Source: Planococcus sp. MSAK28401 (lineage in GTDB: Bacteria > Bacillota > Bacilli > Bacillales_A > Planococcaceae). From it: a stretch of 64,000 nt of DNA. The stretch's first letter is position 1. The number at the start of each line of letters is the position of its first letter. The DNA lies in the NCBI RefSeq assembly GCF_018283455.1, contig NZ_JAAMTH010000009.1, forward strand, positions 1 to 64,000, in the 5' to 3' direction. Position numbers and translations under genes: made by a program. This document shows, piece after piece, positions 53,210 to 61,960 of this stretch. The notes beneath the pieces are model-generated. The model did no database searches and was not told the DNA's origin. It was given only the letters and a program-made list of their open reading frames with translations.

Positions 53210-56200
53210 TTATCCGAAGAGATCGAATGCCCACTGGCCTTCTGCAACCTTCTTCTTCGCTCTCTTTGACTTCGTTTCGTGCTGCGTTATAACAATTGGG
53301 GCAGCAGGAACGACGTCTTTTTTCTGTTTTTCTTCTTTCTCTTTTTCAGCTGATTGAGCCGCTTTCATTGGTTTAGACAAGTGGAAAAGTATTGCGCCAT
53401 CTCCAAAGAAAGCTCTGTCCAATCCAGTTCCCTCTTCTAAATCAACATTGAGCTGTCCATTTTGCAGAGAAAAGCCTGGAACCAAATTTTGTTCAATAAA
53501 GGCCATATACTCAGAAGCGTTCTGTAAAAGAGTAGCTTTCGTAGTTTCGCCTTCAATCTCGGCATTTACCCACTGTTTGAATTGCTCAATAGGTGCAGCC
53601 TTTTTCTTCTTACCGATACCTGCAAGTAGTTCTCGAGCCCGGTCTGAAGTCTGGTTGATCCATTCCTCTGCAGAACCTTTTAGTGCTGCTCCACCCTTCT
53701 TGACGGACTGAATGAGCATCGTTTGAAGGTCTCCTTCATCTCCGAGCATCGCGCTTAGGCCGTCGGAAGAAACGTCTCCATTAATAGCCGCCGTCGCGCG
53801 ATTTTTTTTGGCAATCAGTTCGGCCATTGTCTCTTGATAGCATTCTTCGTAAGCAAGGTAGAACAAACGGCACTCTTGTTCTTGTCCAATTCGCCATGCC
53901 CGCTTCGCTGACTGGTTGATCGTAAAGAGCGACCAGCTAAATTGATAGTAAATAAGCGTTGGCGTACATAGTAAATCTAACCCGACTTTCACAAGCTCTT
54001 GTGAAACAATGCAAACGTCATATCCCTCTTTCTCAATCTTTTTCTTGAGATAGTCTGAACGGTTATTAGTTTTAGTCGATGAGGTATCTAAGACGAATAC
54101 CTTCGCACCGATTTCTTCTAGTTTTTGCTGAAGGCGTGGACGTACGTCACGCTCTGCTACTGAAGAACCTGTGTCTTTGACATAAACAATCGATTTCCGT
54201 CCTTCTGCCATTTCTGATTGAATGATTTCTTGCAACTTCGCTTCTTTGGGCAATGTAATGGCCGGATCTAAGTGACGAGCTTCCCATATGAGCTCTCTTT
54301 CACCTTCGATATTCTTAGCCACTGCATCCGGAAAATTAAATGGATTATCGGGATAGGCAATGCCATAGTCCGTCATTCGCATGTACAGCTGGTTCCCGTT
54401 ATCCCAAGAATCTATAGCGTTCTCGAAGCTCCAAATCATTTCATCATAATGTGATTTCATTTCCTCTGTCATGGGCACAAAAATCGTCGGCGTATCTACT
54501 AAATCAACTGGATCCGGCCATACATCTTTTAAGCGGACATTAATCACGTTTTGAATGAGAAATTGTCCATAAATGAAAGGCGAAATACCAGGAACCACTT
54601 TCTTAGTTGAGCGCCGATCACCGCCCCGTGAATTTGTATTGCTGTACTCACTTGATTCACCTTTTGAAGCATAGGTTGTCTCTTCGATGTTGCCGTACTC
54701 TTCATTGAATTTAGTGACTTCTTCATAAGAGAATCCACTAGAAGCCATGTCATTTGGGAACATGCGCCACAGCAAGAAATACACATCTTCTGCTTTCCCT
54801 CCGAATAAAGTTCCAGTACCGGCAACAATCTTTTTGGATGCTTGTGCCAGGGATCCTAAAGCATTCCCTTGTGCAGTCATTCCACCTTTAAGCTCGTGCA
54901 CCTCATCTACTAATGAAATATCGAAGAAATTGTTCATCTTCCGTCGGATATATTCAATAGCAGCAATTCTTCTTGGCATTCCAGTCGCGGCTCCAGGCTT
55001 CTTCTGATTTGCTTGAAGGTGGTTGATATAATTCGGATTGTTTTGATGAACCGCATGTAGAATTTTCTTCTCATGTGTTGTCCAGTCCTTAAATCCGTCA
55101 TATCGGTTTACCACTTTCTTGGACCAAAGCGAATCACCGCAATGGTAGCAAAACGCATTTGCTGGTGAAGCCCCGTTGTTTAAGCGTCTAGAAGTGCCGA
55201 AATCGCTACTTTCCATGTTATGTGTAATCTGAGTCACTTCTTCAAAGCCATCTTCATTAATGTGCGTTTGCTCATCTTCAACGACTTGGTGCGGAAGCCC
55301 ACAAGAATGACAGAAAAATCCGGACTCAGCATTAGCGCCCTCTTCCATCAGTTTCGCTTTCTTGCGGTACGTGACAGCGGGTACAGTTCTAGCGTCACCA
55401 CGCATCGTTGTGAAGGAGATAATGAAGAAGGTTGGCTTCGTCGGTTTCTTTCTTCCTTTTCTCATCCAGTCACGGTGATAGCTGATTAGGTCAGCACTTT
55501 TTTCTATAACGTGAACTTCAGCATCCGGAAGGATTTCTTTAATCTCAAGTGGCCACTTCTTTGTCAATGATGGCGGACACATCAACGCTGCAAAGTACCC
55601 TTCTTTCGCTTTAAGCGAATGATAGGCATCAGCGATGGCCGTCATCATTGAAGATTTACCAGTAGACATTTCCCCTTGAATGATCACCGCTTTCTGCTTT
55701 TGCAATCGTTTGGCCACAGCAGAAACGCTATGCCCTTGGACTGGAAATAGCTCGCGAGGGTAATCTAGTGTACTTGGAAGTACAGGGTCATGTATCGGGT
55801 TATGCGTAGGCTTAAACCGGTCAGAAAGCTTCTGAACCATCGGCTCATTGTATTCCATAAGATAACCGGTTAAATCCGTGATTTCCTCTACCTTTTCGCC
55901 CGTTCCGCTGCCAGGGAATTGCAATCTCCGCTCCTTGATCATGTTCTCAATAAAACGGTCAGCTGCCTCTTCTTCTAAATTGATAGATAGTAGAGATAAA
56001 CCATTTTCAAATAGGCGGTCATCATAATAAACGTCATGCTCCACTAAGTGCTTTTGAAGCATCAGTTCATTTAATACCGGCTGTTCCCATTCAGGTAGAA
56101 TGTGTAATCCGAACGTAGATCCACCGAGCAGCTGTGAAACCTCTGAAACTGGATTGCTGTTGAACGCCAGGACATATTCGGAGTTATTTAGTACAGATTC

Positions 56201-56554
56201 ATGAACGATAGCGAGCGCTTTTCTATTTTGGCTAAGGGTCATTGGAAATTTGGTGTACTTTCCTTTTTCAGAAGCTAAGGCTTTCTCGCCTTTGAATTCG
56301 AATCCAATGGAAGTTTTTTCTCCATATCCGAATCGAATTCCGCTTCTGGTGCCAATGTCGATGGCTGCTTTAAGTGATTGCAATGCTGAATCACTGCCAC
56401 TAACGATCGTAAACAGTATTTTGTCTTCTCTCCCGTAACCTTCCACTTTCTCAAAAGCCAATGCGTAGCAAAATACTTGGTGCCATGCCTGATTCACATA
56501 GATTTCTAATAGCTTCGGGTTTTCATCACTCTCTAAACGATAGGTATTCTTCAT
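53210..56554 (-). CDS. Large SF2 (SNF2-like) helicase/ATPase
   Basis: 1114 aa. Walker A VIIQGEMSTGKSSMMTA, DEAD-box variant LVDEVHELKGG, motif III-like GTGTLFGGK, and C-terminal motifs IVSQELVKVGLDLLCTPTLIYYQFSWSLFTINQSAKRAWRIGQEQECRLFYLAY (QxxxRxxRxGQ). Two CxxC pairs (FFCHSCGLPHQ and AFCYHCGDSLW) form an inserted zinc module. ATG 56554 follows GGGAGG. The C-terminus GQWAFDLFG resembles a sliding-clamp-binding peptide. Such proteins occur on large Firmicutes plasmids and phages and probably act in DNA replication or repair. Confidence 0.82.
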   Translation of the reverse strand: MKNTYRLESDENPKLLEIYVNQAWHQVFCYALAFEKVEGYGREDKILFTIVSGSDSALQSLKAAIDIGTRSGIRFGYGEKTSIGFEFKGEKALASEKGKYTKFPMTLSQNRKALAIVHESVLNNSEYVLAFNSNPVSEVSQLLGGSTFGLHILPEWEQPVLNELMLQKHLVEHDVYYDDRLFENGLSLLSINLEEEAADRFIENMIKERRLQFPGSGTGEKVEEITDLTGYLMEYNEPMVQKLSDRFKPTHNPIHDPVLPSTLDYPRELFPVQGHSVSAVAKRLQKQKAVIIQGEMSTGKSSMMTAIADAYHSLKAKEGYFAALMCPPSLTKKWPLEIKEILPDAEVHVIEKSADLISYHRDWMRKGRKKPTKPTFFIISFTTMRGDARTVPAVTYRKKAKLMEEGANAESGFFCHSCGLPHQVVEDEQTHINEDGFEEVTQITHNMESSDFGTSRRLNNGASPANAFCYHCGDSLWSKKVVNRYDGFKDWTTHEKKILHAVHQNNPNYINHLQANQKKPGAATGMPRRIAAIEYIRRKMNNFFDISLVDEVHELKGGMTAQGNALGSLAQASKKIVAGTGTLFGGKAEDVYFLLWRMFPNDMASSGFSYEEVTKFNEEYGNIEETTYASKGESSEYSNTNSRGGDRRSTKKVVPGISPFIYGQFLIQNVINVRLKDVWPDPVDLVDTPTIFVPMTEEMKSHYDEMIWSFENAIDSWDNGNQLYMRMTDYGIAYPDNPFNFPDAVAKNIEGERELIWEARHLDPAITLPKEAKLQEIIQSEMAEGRKSIVYVKDTGSSVAERDVRPRLQQKLEEIGAKVFVLDTSSTKTNNRSDYLKKKIEKEGYDVCIVSQELVKVGLDLLCTPTLIYYQFSWSLFTINQSAKRAWRIGQEQECRLFYLAYEECYQETMAELIAKKNRATAAINGDVSSDGLSAMLGDEGDLQTMLIQSVKKGGAALKGSAEEWINQTSDRARELLAGIGKKKKAAPIEQFKQWVNAEIEGETTKATLLQNASEYMAFIEQNLVPGFSLQNGQLNVDLEEGTGLDRAFFGDGAILFHLSKPMKAAQSAEKEKEEKQKKDVVPAAPIVITQHETKSKRAKKKVAEGQWAFDLFG

Positions 56555-56574
56555 TGTTAATTTCCTCCCTGAAA

Positions 56575-56632
56575 TAAAAAATACCGATTGTCTGGTTAGT
56601 TGCTTTTTCGGCAACGTGTCAGTCAATCGGCT
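56575..56632 (-). promoter_or_regulatory. Terminator-like hairpin before the helicase
   Basis: Minus strand: CCGATTG ... CAATCGG outer stem with inner GTTGC / GCAAC stem, then TATTTTTT, then the ribosome binding site. Lies between the ArdC-like stop and the helicase start; attenuator or operon terminator. Confidence 0.6.
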
Positions 56633-56647
56633 GTGTCTCTCATCTGA

Positions 56648-57541
56648 TTAAGATGCTTGATTTTGAAGTTCTGTTGTCTCTGCAGCTGGAGTCGGAAGGC
56701 TTGTGGCGATCCGTTCAATATCCGCAATGATGGCAGATGCTGCTTTTTGCATGATGGTTCCGTACTTCATTAAGGATTTTCCGCCATCTTTAGACCATCC
56801 ATTCACATACTCAAAGGAATAATCTGACGTGTCTAATCCAAAGTAGGAACAAACGATAAATGCTACACCCTCTGCCACGCACTCCCGCTCTTCTTGTGTC
56901 GAGTTGTCATTGCGATGCAATTGAGAGTGAACATATTCGTGGACCATCGTTTTCGCTTTGTGGTTCACTGTAAGTTTCGGATCAATGACGATTTGATGGG
57001 AGGATGGTCTGTAATAGCCATTTGCACCATTTGCAAACGCAACCTCCACACTACAATCATCTTCTTCAGCCAACAGCTTAACCCACGCATAAATAATTTC
57101 TGCTTCATCCGATTCGCCTTCAAGTTTCAAGCGTACGTCGTCGATTGGCAGTGGTTCGCCCTCGGTTTGAGAAATATCAAAAACAGGACAGCTGATATAG
57201 CCGATTAGTTTTTGTTCTTCAACACCCGTCGTTTCATCTTTTTCCTTTTTAAAGCGCGGCGCTAGTACACGAAGAGATTTTTCACCTTTTCGAACGCTGC
57301 GGCCGAGTGTTTTCCAATGCTTGAAGCTCGCAACATACGAAGCATTCGGCATTTGGGCTTGAATCAGCATCGTGTTTCGAAATGTGTAACTGCGAAACAT
57401 CGCTTGCATCTCCAATAAAGCTTTAAATTTTTCTGGATTGGCCTCGAAGCTCTTTACACCGTTGTCCAAAAGACTAAGTAAGTGGTCGACCTCCTGTTTC
57501 TTTTCATCGGCAGATTTTTTTACAAATCCTTTTTTCGCCAT
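56648..57541 (-). CDS. ArdC-like antirestriction protein with zincin domain
   Basis: 297 aa. N-terminal ArdC-type ssDNA-binding domain (MFRSYTFRNTMLIQAQMPNASYVASFKHWKTLGRSVRKGEKSLRVLAPRF) and C-terminal metalloprotease domain with HEYVHSQLH (HExxH) and an EGVAF Glu. ArdC enters with conjugating DNA and protects it from restriction. Presence next to the helicase and methyltransferases supports a plasmid establishment role. Confidence 0.82.
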   Translation of the reverse strand: MAKKGFVKKSADEKKQEVDHLLSLLDNGVKSFEANPEKFKALLEMQAMFRSYTFRNTMLIQAQMPNASYVASFKHWKTLGRSVRKGEKSLRVLAPRFKKEKDETTGVEEQKLIGYISCPVFDISQTEGEPLPIDDVRLKLEGESDEAEIIYAWVKLLAEEDDCSVEVAFANGANGYYRPSSHQIVIDPKLTVNHKAKTMVHEYVHSQLHRNDNSTQEERECVAEGVAFIVCSYFGLDTSDYSFEYVNGWSKDGGKSLMKYGTIMQKAASAIIADIERIATSLPTPAAETTELQNQAS

Positions 57542-57589
57542 TTAATACACCCTTTCCTAAAGATTTTTTAACTTTTCTCTTTATGAGAA

Positions 57590-57700
57590 CGCAAAAAAGC
57601 CCCTAGGTTGATTAGTCAGCATAGTAAAAGATACTATGGTTCAAATCAGCCCAGAGGCTTTGTTTATGTCGTCACCGTCGGAACGTGAATACGTTCGACA
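57590..57700 (-). ncRNA. Structured leader L1 (hairpin, conserved linker, terminator)
   Basis: Minus strand: hairpin GTCGAACGT / ACGTTCCGAC with one bulged C, linker GGTGACGAC, then a long terminator stem AAGCCTCTGGGCTGATT / AATCAACCTAGGGGCTT and TTTTTT, then the ArdC-like gene. The linker and terminator 5' arm are nearly identical to leader L2 at 61.8 kb, while the 5' hairpin differs in sequence but keeps its shape. No Rfam class recognised. Confidence 0.65.
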
Positions 57701-57782
57701 AAATTAAAAGAAGAGAAAAGTTATAAGCTAAGTATAGCGTAAAAGTTTTGACAATACCATACGTTTTTACCGGTGGGAGCGG

Positions 57783-58022
57783 TTATTGAGCTGCTTGGTG
57801 AACAACGCCCTTCAACGCAAACCCTTCTGCTAAAGCAGTCGAAAGAATGCTGCCCGCTCCCTTTAGACAATCGGCTTCCCCGATCGTACGAACCCATTCC
57901 GTTTCGTGATCAATCACGATGACCTCTATTTTGGGCTCATTCGCCTCCTGAACCAAAACGTATCCGAATTCTTTTTCCCCAACCTTTACTGCACATACAT
58001 AATCAGCTTGTTTCTTTTCCAT
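57783..58022 (-). CDS. 79-aa unknown protein
   Basis: YVCAVKVGEKEFGYVLVQEANEPKIEVIVIDHETEWVRTIGEADCLKGAGSILSTALAEGFALKGVV; alternating beta strands then a helix. AAAGGAGAGG before ATG. Preceded by leader L3. No family recognised. Confidence 0.6.
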   Translation of the reverse strand: MEKKQADYVCAVKVGEKEFGYVLVQEANEPKIEVIVIDHETEWVRTIGEADCLKGAGSILSTALAEGFALKGVVHQAAQ

Positions 58023-58044
58023 CTCTTAACCTCTCCTTTCAAAA

Positions 58045-58140
58045 TAAAAAAAGCTCCTTGAAGACACTCCTCCCCATTAAAGGGAAAAATGCTCCAAAGA
58101 GCTTGGGTAGATCAATCCAGCGGACACCGTTGTGTCGCTA
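58045..58140 (-). ncRNA. Structured leader L3 (hairpin plus terminator)
   Basis: Minus strand: hairpin AGCGACAC / GTGTCCGCT with a bulged C, a linker GGATTGATCTACCC, then terminator AAGCTC ... GAGCTTTTTTT enclosing TCCCC / GGGGAG. Same order and bulge as L1 but different sequence. Directly precedes the ribosome binding site of the 58022 gene. Confidence 0.55.
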
Positions 58141-58150
58141 ATATGATTTT

Positions 58151-58178
58151 ATTATAGCAAACGCTTCAGAAGTTGCAA
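58151..58178 (-). promoter_or_regulatory. Promoter of leader L3
   Basis: TTGCAA (58173-58178) and TATAAT (58151-58156) with 16 bp spacing; transcription would begin right before the L3 hairpin. Confidence 0.65.
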
Positions 58179-58221
58179 ATATCACTTTTAAAAAGCTTCA
58201 TCATACTATATAAAATGACTC

Positions 58222-58719
58222 TTACTTATTTTCTTTAGTTTGACTAGTTTTCTCAGATGAAAACGTAGTAAAAGCTGCATATGATGTAATAAGTACAGCC
58301 AAAATATCATTAATCCCATCTACGTAGAAATTTAGTTTTTCATTTAGTGTAAAGACTGCAAATACAATCAAGATTGAATACGCTATTATAAAAATCCCCC
58401 AACAAATTATTAAAAATTTTTTTATTTTACTGGAAGTAGCCTTTAAAGTTCGTTTTAATGGTTGCCAGCCAACAAGGAGAGAAACTAGTATCATTAATTT
58501 CAAAAACTCCTCGAAATACAAATGTGCAACATCACCTACAAAAAACCTAATAATAAGTATAAAAAGAGTATATCCGACACCAATAAGCGCTGCTAAAATA
58601 GCAGTTTTCATCAATGAGGCTTCCTTATTTTTTTCTCTATCTAGCACAAAGTGTATAAAAGAAAAAACTAGTAAACCTACAGCTAGTACAAATGCTAAAC
58701 CATCATTCATACCGTCCAT
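58222..58719 (-). CDS. Five-helix membrane protein
   Basis: 165 aa with hydrophobic segments at about 8-26, 40-60, 72-86, 103-122 and 133-150. MDGMNDGLAFVLAVGLLVFS start, with AAGGGGGCC upstream. No family recognised. Base composition is lower in GC than its neighbours, so it may be a separate acquisition. Confidence 0.6.
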   Translation of the reverse strand: MDGMNDGLAFVLAVGLLVFSFIHFVLDREKNKEASLMKTAILAALIGVGYTLFILIIRFFVGDVAHLYFEEFLKLMILVSLLVGWQPLKRTLKATSSKIKKFLIICWGIFIIAYSILIVFAVFTLNEKLNFYVDGINDILAVLITSYAAFTTFSSEKTSQTKENK

Positions 58720-58901
58720 ATATGGCCCCCTTTATTTTATTTAATCTTTCTAATTAACATATAGATCTCAATCTAAAGTATAAAAGAGAGTACTATTTGA
58801 AGCTACAAATATTAGGAGTGGAATTTGGAAAAAAATGCTCAGTGTAGTGTCCGGCTCAAGAAGAAAGTTTCCACTTCGATGCAGAAAACTTATAACAATA
58901 T

Positions 58902-58943
58902 AAAAAGAGAAAAGGCTCTGCTTATAAAAAGCAGAACCTTTTC
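58902..58943 (-). terminator. Terminator of the 59271-58945 gene
   Basis: AAAAGGTTCTGC / GCAGAGCCTTTT hairpin with TCTCTTTTT on the minus strand. Confidence 0.8.
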
Positions 58944-58944
58944 T

Positions 58945-59271
58945 TTATGAAAATAGACTGATCTGTTCGTAGTCTTTAGCATTTTTCTTATCTTTATTCT
59001 TAATTGGACGTCGTATCATGGCTGGCGGTAGGATCATAGTCCGGAAATGAATTTCCGAACCCCTCACTTCTTGAATGACATCCTCCTCCCATCCGCGTCC
59101 AGTTTTTCGTTCTACTGGATCTCCTTTTCTGTATCCCCAATCAATTTGGTTAGACAGCTCCCTAATTCGCGGGACATATTGGTTTCTCTCTTCTAGCTTT
59201 CCGCTAGCGGCTAACTCTTTCATTACTTTACTGACTTCACGATACTCTCGAATTAACTCTTCATTTTTCAT
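58945..59271 (-). CDS. 108-aa protein with C-terminal clamp-binding peptide
   Basis: Helical N-terminus (EELIREYREVSKVMKELAASGKLEERNQYVPRIRELSNQIDWGYR), a middle strand region, and C-terminus YEQISLFS. QISLF closely fits the QL[SD]LF consensus for bacterial beta-clamp binding. GGGGAGAAT before ATG. Transcribed after the 5-cytosine methyltransferase gene. Family unknown. Confidence 0.65.
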   Translation of the reverse strand: MKNEELIREYREVSKVMKELAASGKLEERNQYVPRIRELSNQIDWGYRKGDPVERKTGRGWEEDVIQEVRGSEIHFRTMILPPAMIRRPIKNKDKKNAKDYEQISLFS

Positions 59272-59306
59272 TATCTATTCTCCCCAATCGTTTTAATGTC
59301 TCCCTA

Positions 59307-60299
59307 TTACACCAGTTGAAGCTGCTCATGCGGCTCAAAGGCAAAGAACGGTTCTTCGTGTTGCTCGTTTAACAGAACATCAAATATGGCTTCTAAAACG
59401 TTAACGACGATGCTGTTGCCGGCTAGTTTATACAAAGTTGCATTCCGCTTCCCTGGCTTCATCGGATACTCTTTTAACACGTTGTCGAAATCATCATCAC
59501 CAAAGCCCATCAGACGCCAACATTCCCGCTCCGTTAAATAGCGGTACGGACCATCATCGTTTTTAATGATGCCGGCGTTTGGACAACGATCTTGCCTCGT
59601 GCTAATAGTCCAACAATGCGTATCAATTACATCAAGGAATCGATAATTCATATCCTCTGATGCAAACTCACGGATTCGGTTCATCATAGACGGGACCGAA
59701 ATTTTATACTGATCGCCTATGACTTTAGATTCCAGGAAGTTCTTAATATCTGGAGCGGGTTTCTTTTTCAATTTGGAGAAATCAAAACAACCGCTGCCGA
59801 GTATCGAAATGGTAAATACACGTTCTCTTTTTTGAGGAATGCCAAAGTCCATCGCATTCAAGACTTCAAAGCTATTTGTATAGCCGAGCTCGCTCATTCG
59901 TATGAGGTACTTATTGAAGGAGTGAATCATGTCTTTATCTAATACACCCTTCACGTTTTCCCAAATGACATAGCGCGGCTTCCAATTCCCCATGTTCTCG
60001 ATAATTTTCAATGTCTCCCACATTAGCGATGAACGCGTTTTGTCTTCCCCATTTCCGCCTAGTCGTATTCCTGCTCTACTGAAGTCCTGACACGGAGATC
60101 CGTGAATCAAAACATCAGGCATTAGATTGTAATTCACAACCGTCTGCGGCTTATATCGAGGGTCATACAATGCGTTGTACGCTCGTACTGCCTTTTCATC
60201 TATTTCTACGTAATCAATCGCCTTGTGGTCAATGCCCATATTGACTAATGCTTTACGTGGGGCTCCAATGCCACCGAACAGTTCGAGAATTTTAATCAT
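59307..60299 (-). CDS. DNA (cytosine-5) methyltransferase
   Basis: 330 aa. Motif I ILELFGGIGAPRKAL, motif IV HGSPCQDFSRAG (catalytic Cys), motif VI WENVKG, motif VIII PQKRERVF, motif X YKLAGNSIVVNVLEAIF. ATG 60299 is preceded by GAGAGGTG; a longer upstream frame would overlap the previous gene. No partner restriction gene nearby, so it is an orphan that probably protects the plasmid from host restriction. Target sequence cannot be told. Confidence 0.9.
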   Translation of the reverse strand: MIKILELFGGIGAPRKALVNMGIDHKAIDYVEIDEKAVRAYNALYDPRYKPQTVVNYNLMPDVLIHGSPCQDFSRAGIRLGGNGEDKTRSSLMWETLKIIENMGNWKPRYVIWENVKGVLDKDMIHSFNKYLIRMSELGYTNSFEVLNAMDFGIPQKRERVFTISILGSGCFDFSKLKKKPAPDIKNFLESKVIGDQYKISVPSMMNRIREFASEDMNYRFLDVIDTHCWTISTRQDRCPNAGIIKNDDGPYRYLTERECWRLMGFGDDDFDNVLKEYPMKPGKRNATLYKLAGNSIVVNVLEAIFDVLLNEQHEEPFFAFEPHEQLQLV

Positions 60300-60756
60300 T
60301 AGAAGCACCTCTCTTTTCTGAAGACAGGTATTCGATGACTTCCATTTCAACAAACCGTTCGCTCATACAATCGGAAATCTTTAACCGTATTGGAGTTTGG
60401 CTGGTACGAGCTTTACTTAGTCGCTCACATGCATTAATCCAGTGTGTCTTAATGTCTCCCTTTGGAATGGCATTGCTGATGGCCCGAACGTAAGTTGACC
60501 ATATCTCTACCCGCTCCTGTCGCTTCTCCGGAGTAAGACTTGAATACTTCCCTTCCGTTGGTGACAACAAGTCCGCTGGTATCAATCCGATCACTTCGCA
60601 TTGCTTCAATCCAGGCATATACTCGACCGATTGCCAATCAGCAAGGTCCGGATGGAATGTCGTTTTTGAATGTTCTTGATAAATGACTTTCTTAGGTTGT
60701 TCTTTTTTAACTTTTTCTCCCTCAATTGCATCTAGAAATTCGAATAGTGAATACAT
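60292..60756 (-). CDS. Unknown protein preceding the methyltransferase
   Basis: 154 aa. MYSLFEFLDAIEGEKVKKEQ start, WQSVEYMPGLKQCEVIGLIPADLLSPTEGKYSSLTPEKRQERVEIWSTYVRAISNAIPKGDIKTHWINACERLSKA. No family recognised. Overlaps the methyltransferase start by 8 bp. AAAGGAGAG before ATG. Might be a partner of the methyltransferase, based only on coupling. Confidence 0.55.
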   Translation of the reverse strand: MYSLFEFLDAIEGEKVKKEQPKKVIYQEHSKTTFHPDLADWQSVEYMPGLKQCEVIGLIPADLLSPTEGKYSSLTPEKRQERVEIWSTYVRAISNAIPKGDIKTHWINACERLSKARTSQTPIRLKISDCMSERFVEMEVIEYLSSEKRGASND

Positions 60757-60799
60757 AGCTAATCTCTCCTTTAGATTTAATTAAAAAAGCACCGCACTT

Positions 60800-61444
60800 T
60801 TAGCTGATCTGCAATTCCCACAGATACTTCGCTTCAAGCGGATGCTTATTTTCTCTCTGACGGCTTGGTGAATTCCAAGAACCGCCTTTACTGATATGCT
60901 TTCGTTTAAAGTTCGCTGCCTTCATCGACGTTCCCGATTCGGTTTCTAGTGTGTAGGTAATGATTCTTTCATAACCCATTGCTTGTGCTACTCGGTAAAC
61001 GGCTGCATAGAGCTTAGTAATTCCGTTTTTGTAGACTTCTTTAACACAGCAACGAGTGACTTCAAGAGTCAGACCATTATCTTGCATACGCGAAACCGGC
61101 CTACCCGCAATGATTACGCCGATCACAATATCTCCATCGTATAAAGCGATAGAAAATTTGTGGCCTTGCGGGGAGATGTGGTGCCGATGGTGAGCATTTA
61201 CAAATTCACATGCCTCTCTTAATGAAATGGGGCGGGTTTTATACTTTAGTCTCTGATAACCGTATTCTTTACCATACCTCTCTGCTTGTTCCCGGGAGCG
61301 GCAACAATCTGTAAGGACTTCATAATCGTCACGGTGTAAAATCCAACGATTATCGCGTTCAATATCTTGGTCGGCTAATACGATATAGTGATTTGTGGAT
61401 TCCTTATAAAAAACCCAATACCATTCGCTTGTTTTTTCAACCAT
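60800..61444 (-). CDS. XF1762-like protein, possible GNAT fold
   Basis: 214 aa. The C-terminal 140 residues have FVNAHHRHHISPQGHKFSIALYDGDIVIGVIIAGRPVSRMQDNGLTLEVTRCCVKEVYKNGITKLYAAVYRVAQAMGYERIITYTLETESGTSMKAANF, the pattern of XF1762-type phage and plasmid proteins, GNAT-like. Members may modify DNA or proteins but have no proven activity; the Mom DNA-modifying enzyme has a similar fold. CAGGAGAG before ATG. Confidence 0.7.
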   Translation of the reverse strand: MVEKTSEWYWVFYKESTNHYIVLADQDIERDNRWILHRDDYEVLTDCCRSREQAERYGKEYGYQRLKYKTRPISLREACEFVNAHHRHHISPQGHKFSIALYDGDIVIGVIIAGRPVSRMQDNGLTLEVTRCCVKEVYKNGITKLYAAVYRVAQAMGYERIITYTLETESGTSMKAANFKRKHISKGGSWNSPSRQRENKHPLEAKYLWELQIS

Positions 61445-61473
61445 ATTTTTCTCTCCTGTCTCTCTGTAACTAC

Positions 61474-61695
61474 TTAATAGCCTCTTTGAATACTGAAAGT
61501 GGTTATCTGTTGATAGAGGTATTCCATGATGAAATTTTCGGCATCTTCATAAGAAGAAGCAGTTTCCGTCAAAGTCGAATAGCCTTTAACGAGTAGGTCT
61601 AGTTGCTTCTTTCCGTCCTTTTCATCATCAAAGGCGACAATAATATAATCATTGGTCCTCGCACGATAATACACGGAGTAGTTTCCTTCATTCAT
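61474..61695 (-). CDS. 73-aa unknown protein
   Basis: MNEGNYSVYYRARTNDYIIV start. YSVYYRARTNDYIIVAFDDEKDGKKQLDLLVKGYSTLTETASSYEDAENFIMEYL resembles the N-terminal third of the following XF1762-like protein (YWVFYKESTNHYIVLADQDIERDNRWILHRDDYEVLTDCCRSREQAERYGKEY), so it is a stand-alone copy of that accessory domain. AAGGAGAG before ATG 61695. Leader L2 precedes it. Confidence 0.6.
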   Translation of the reverse strand: MNEGNYSVYYRARTNDYIIVAFDDEKDGKKQLDLLVKGYSTLTETASSYEDAENFIMEYLYQQITTFSIQRGY

Positions 61696-61779
61696 AACTT
61701 CATCTCTCCTTCTAATAGAATTATTCAATATACTTTCCTCCGATCTACGAATGCGGCACCCAAAAAGTCTGCAGAAACG

Positions 61780-61890
61780 CAAAAAAGCCCCTGGGGTGAT
61801 TGGTCAACATAGCAAAAAAGCTATGAATCAAATCAGCCCAGAGGCTTAAATAAAGTCGTCACCTGCGAAACCTAAAAGGTTTGCAAAAAT
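61780..61890 (-). ncRNA. Structured leader L2 (hairpin, conserved linker, terminator)
   Basis: Minus strand: hairpin TGCAAACCT / AGGTTTCGCA, linker GGTGACGAC identical to L1, then terminator stem AAGCCTCTGGGCTGATT / AATCACCCCAGGGGCTT and TTTTTT. A TATAAT -10 (61916-61921) lies just upstream. The differing but shape-conserved 5' hairpin indicates selection on structure. Confidence 0.65.
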
Positions 61891-61960
61891 AAATCAAAAG
61901 AAAATGTATAACCTTATTATATCAAACTCCAAATCATTTAGGGCAAAAAAATGATGCTCT

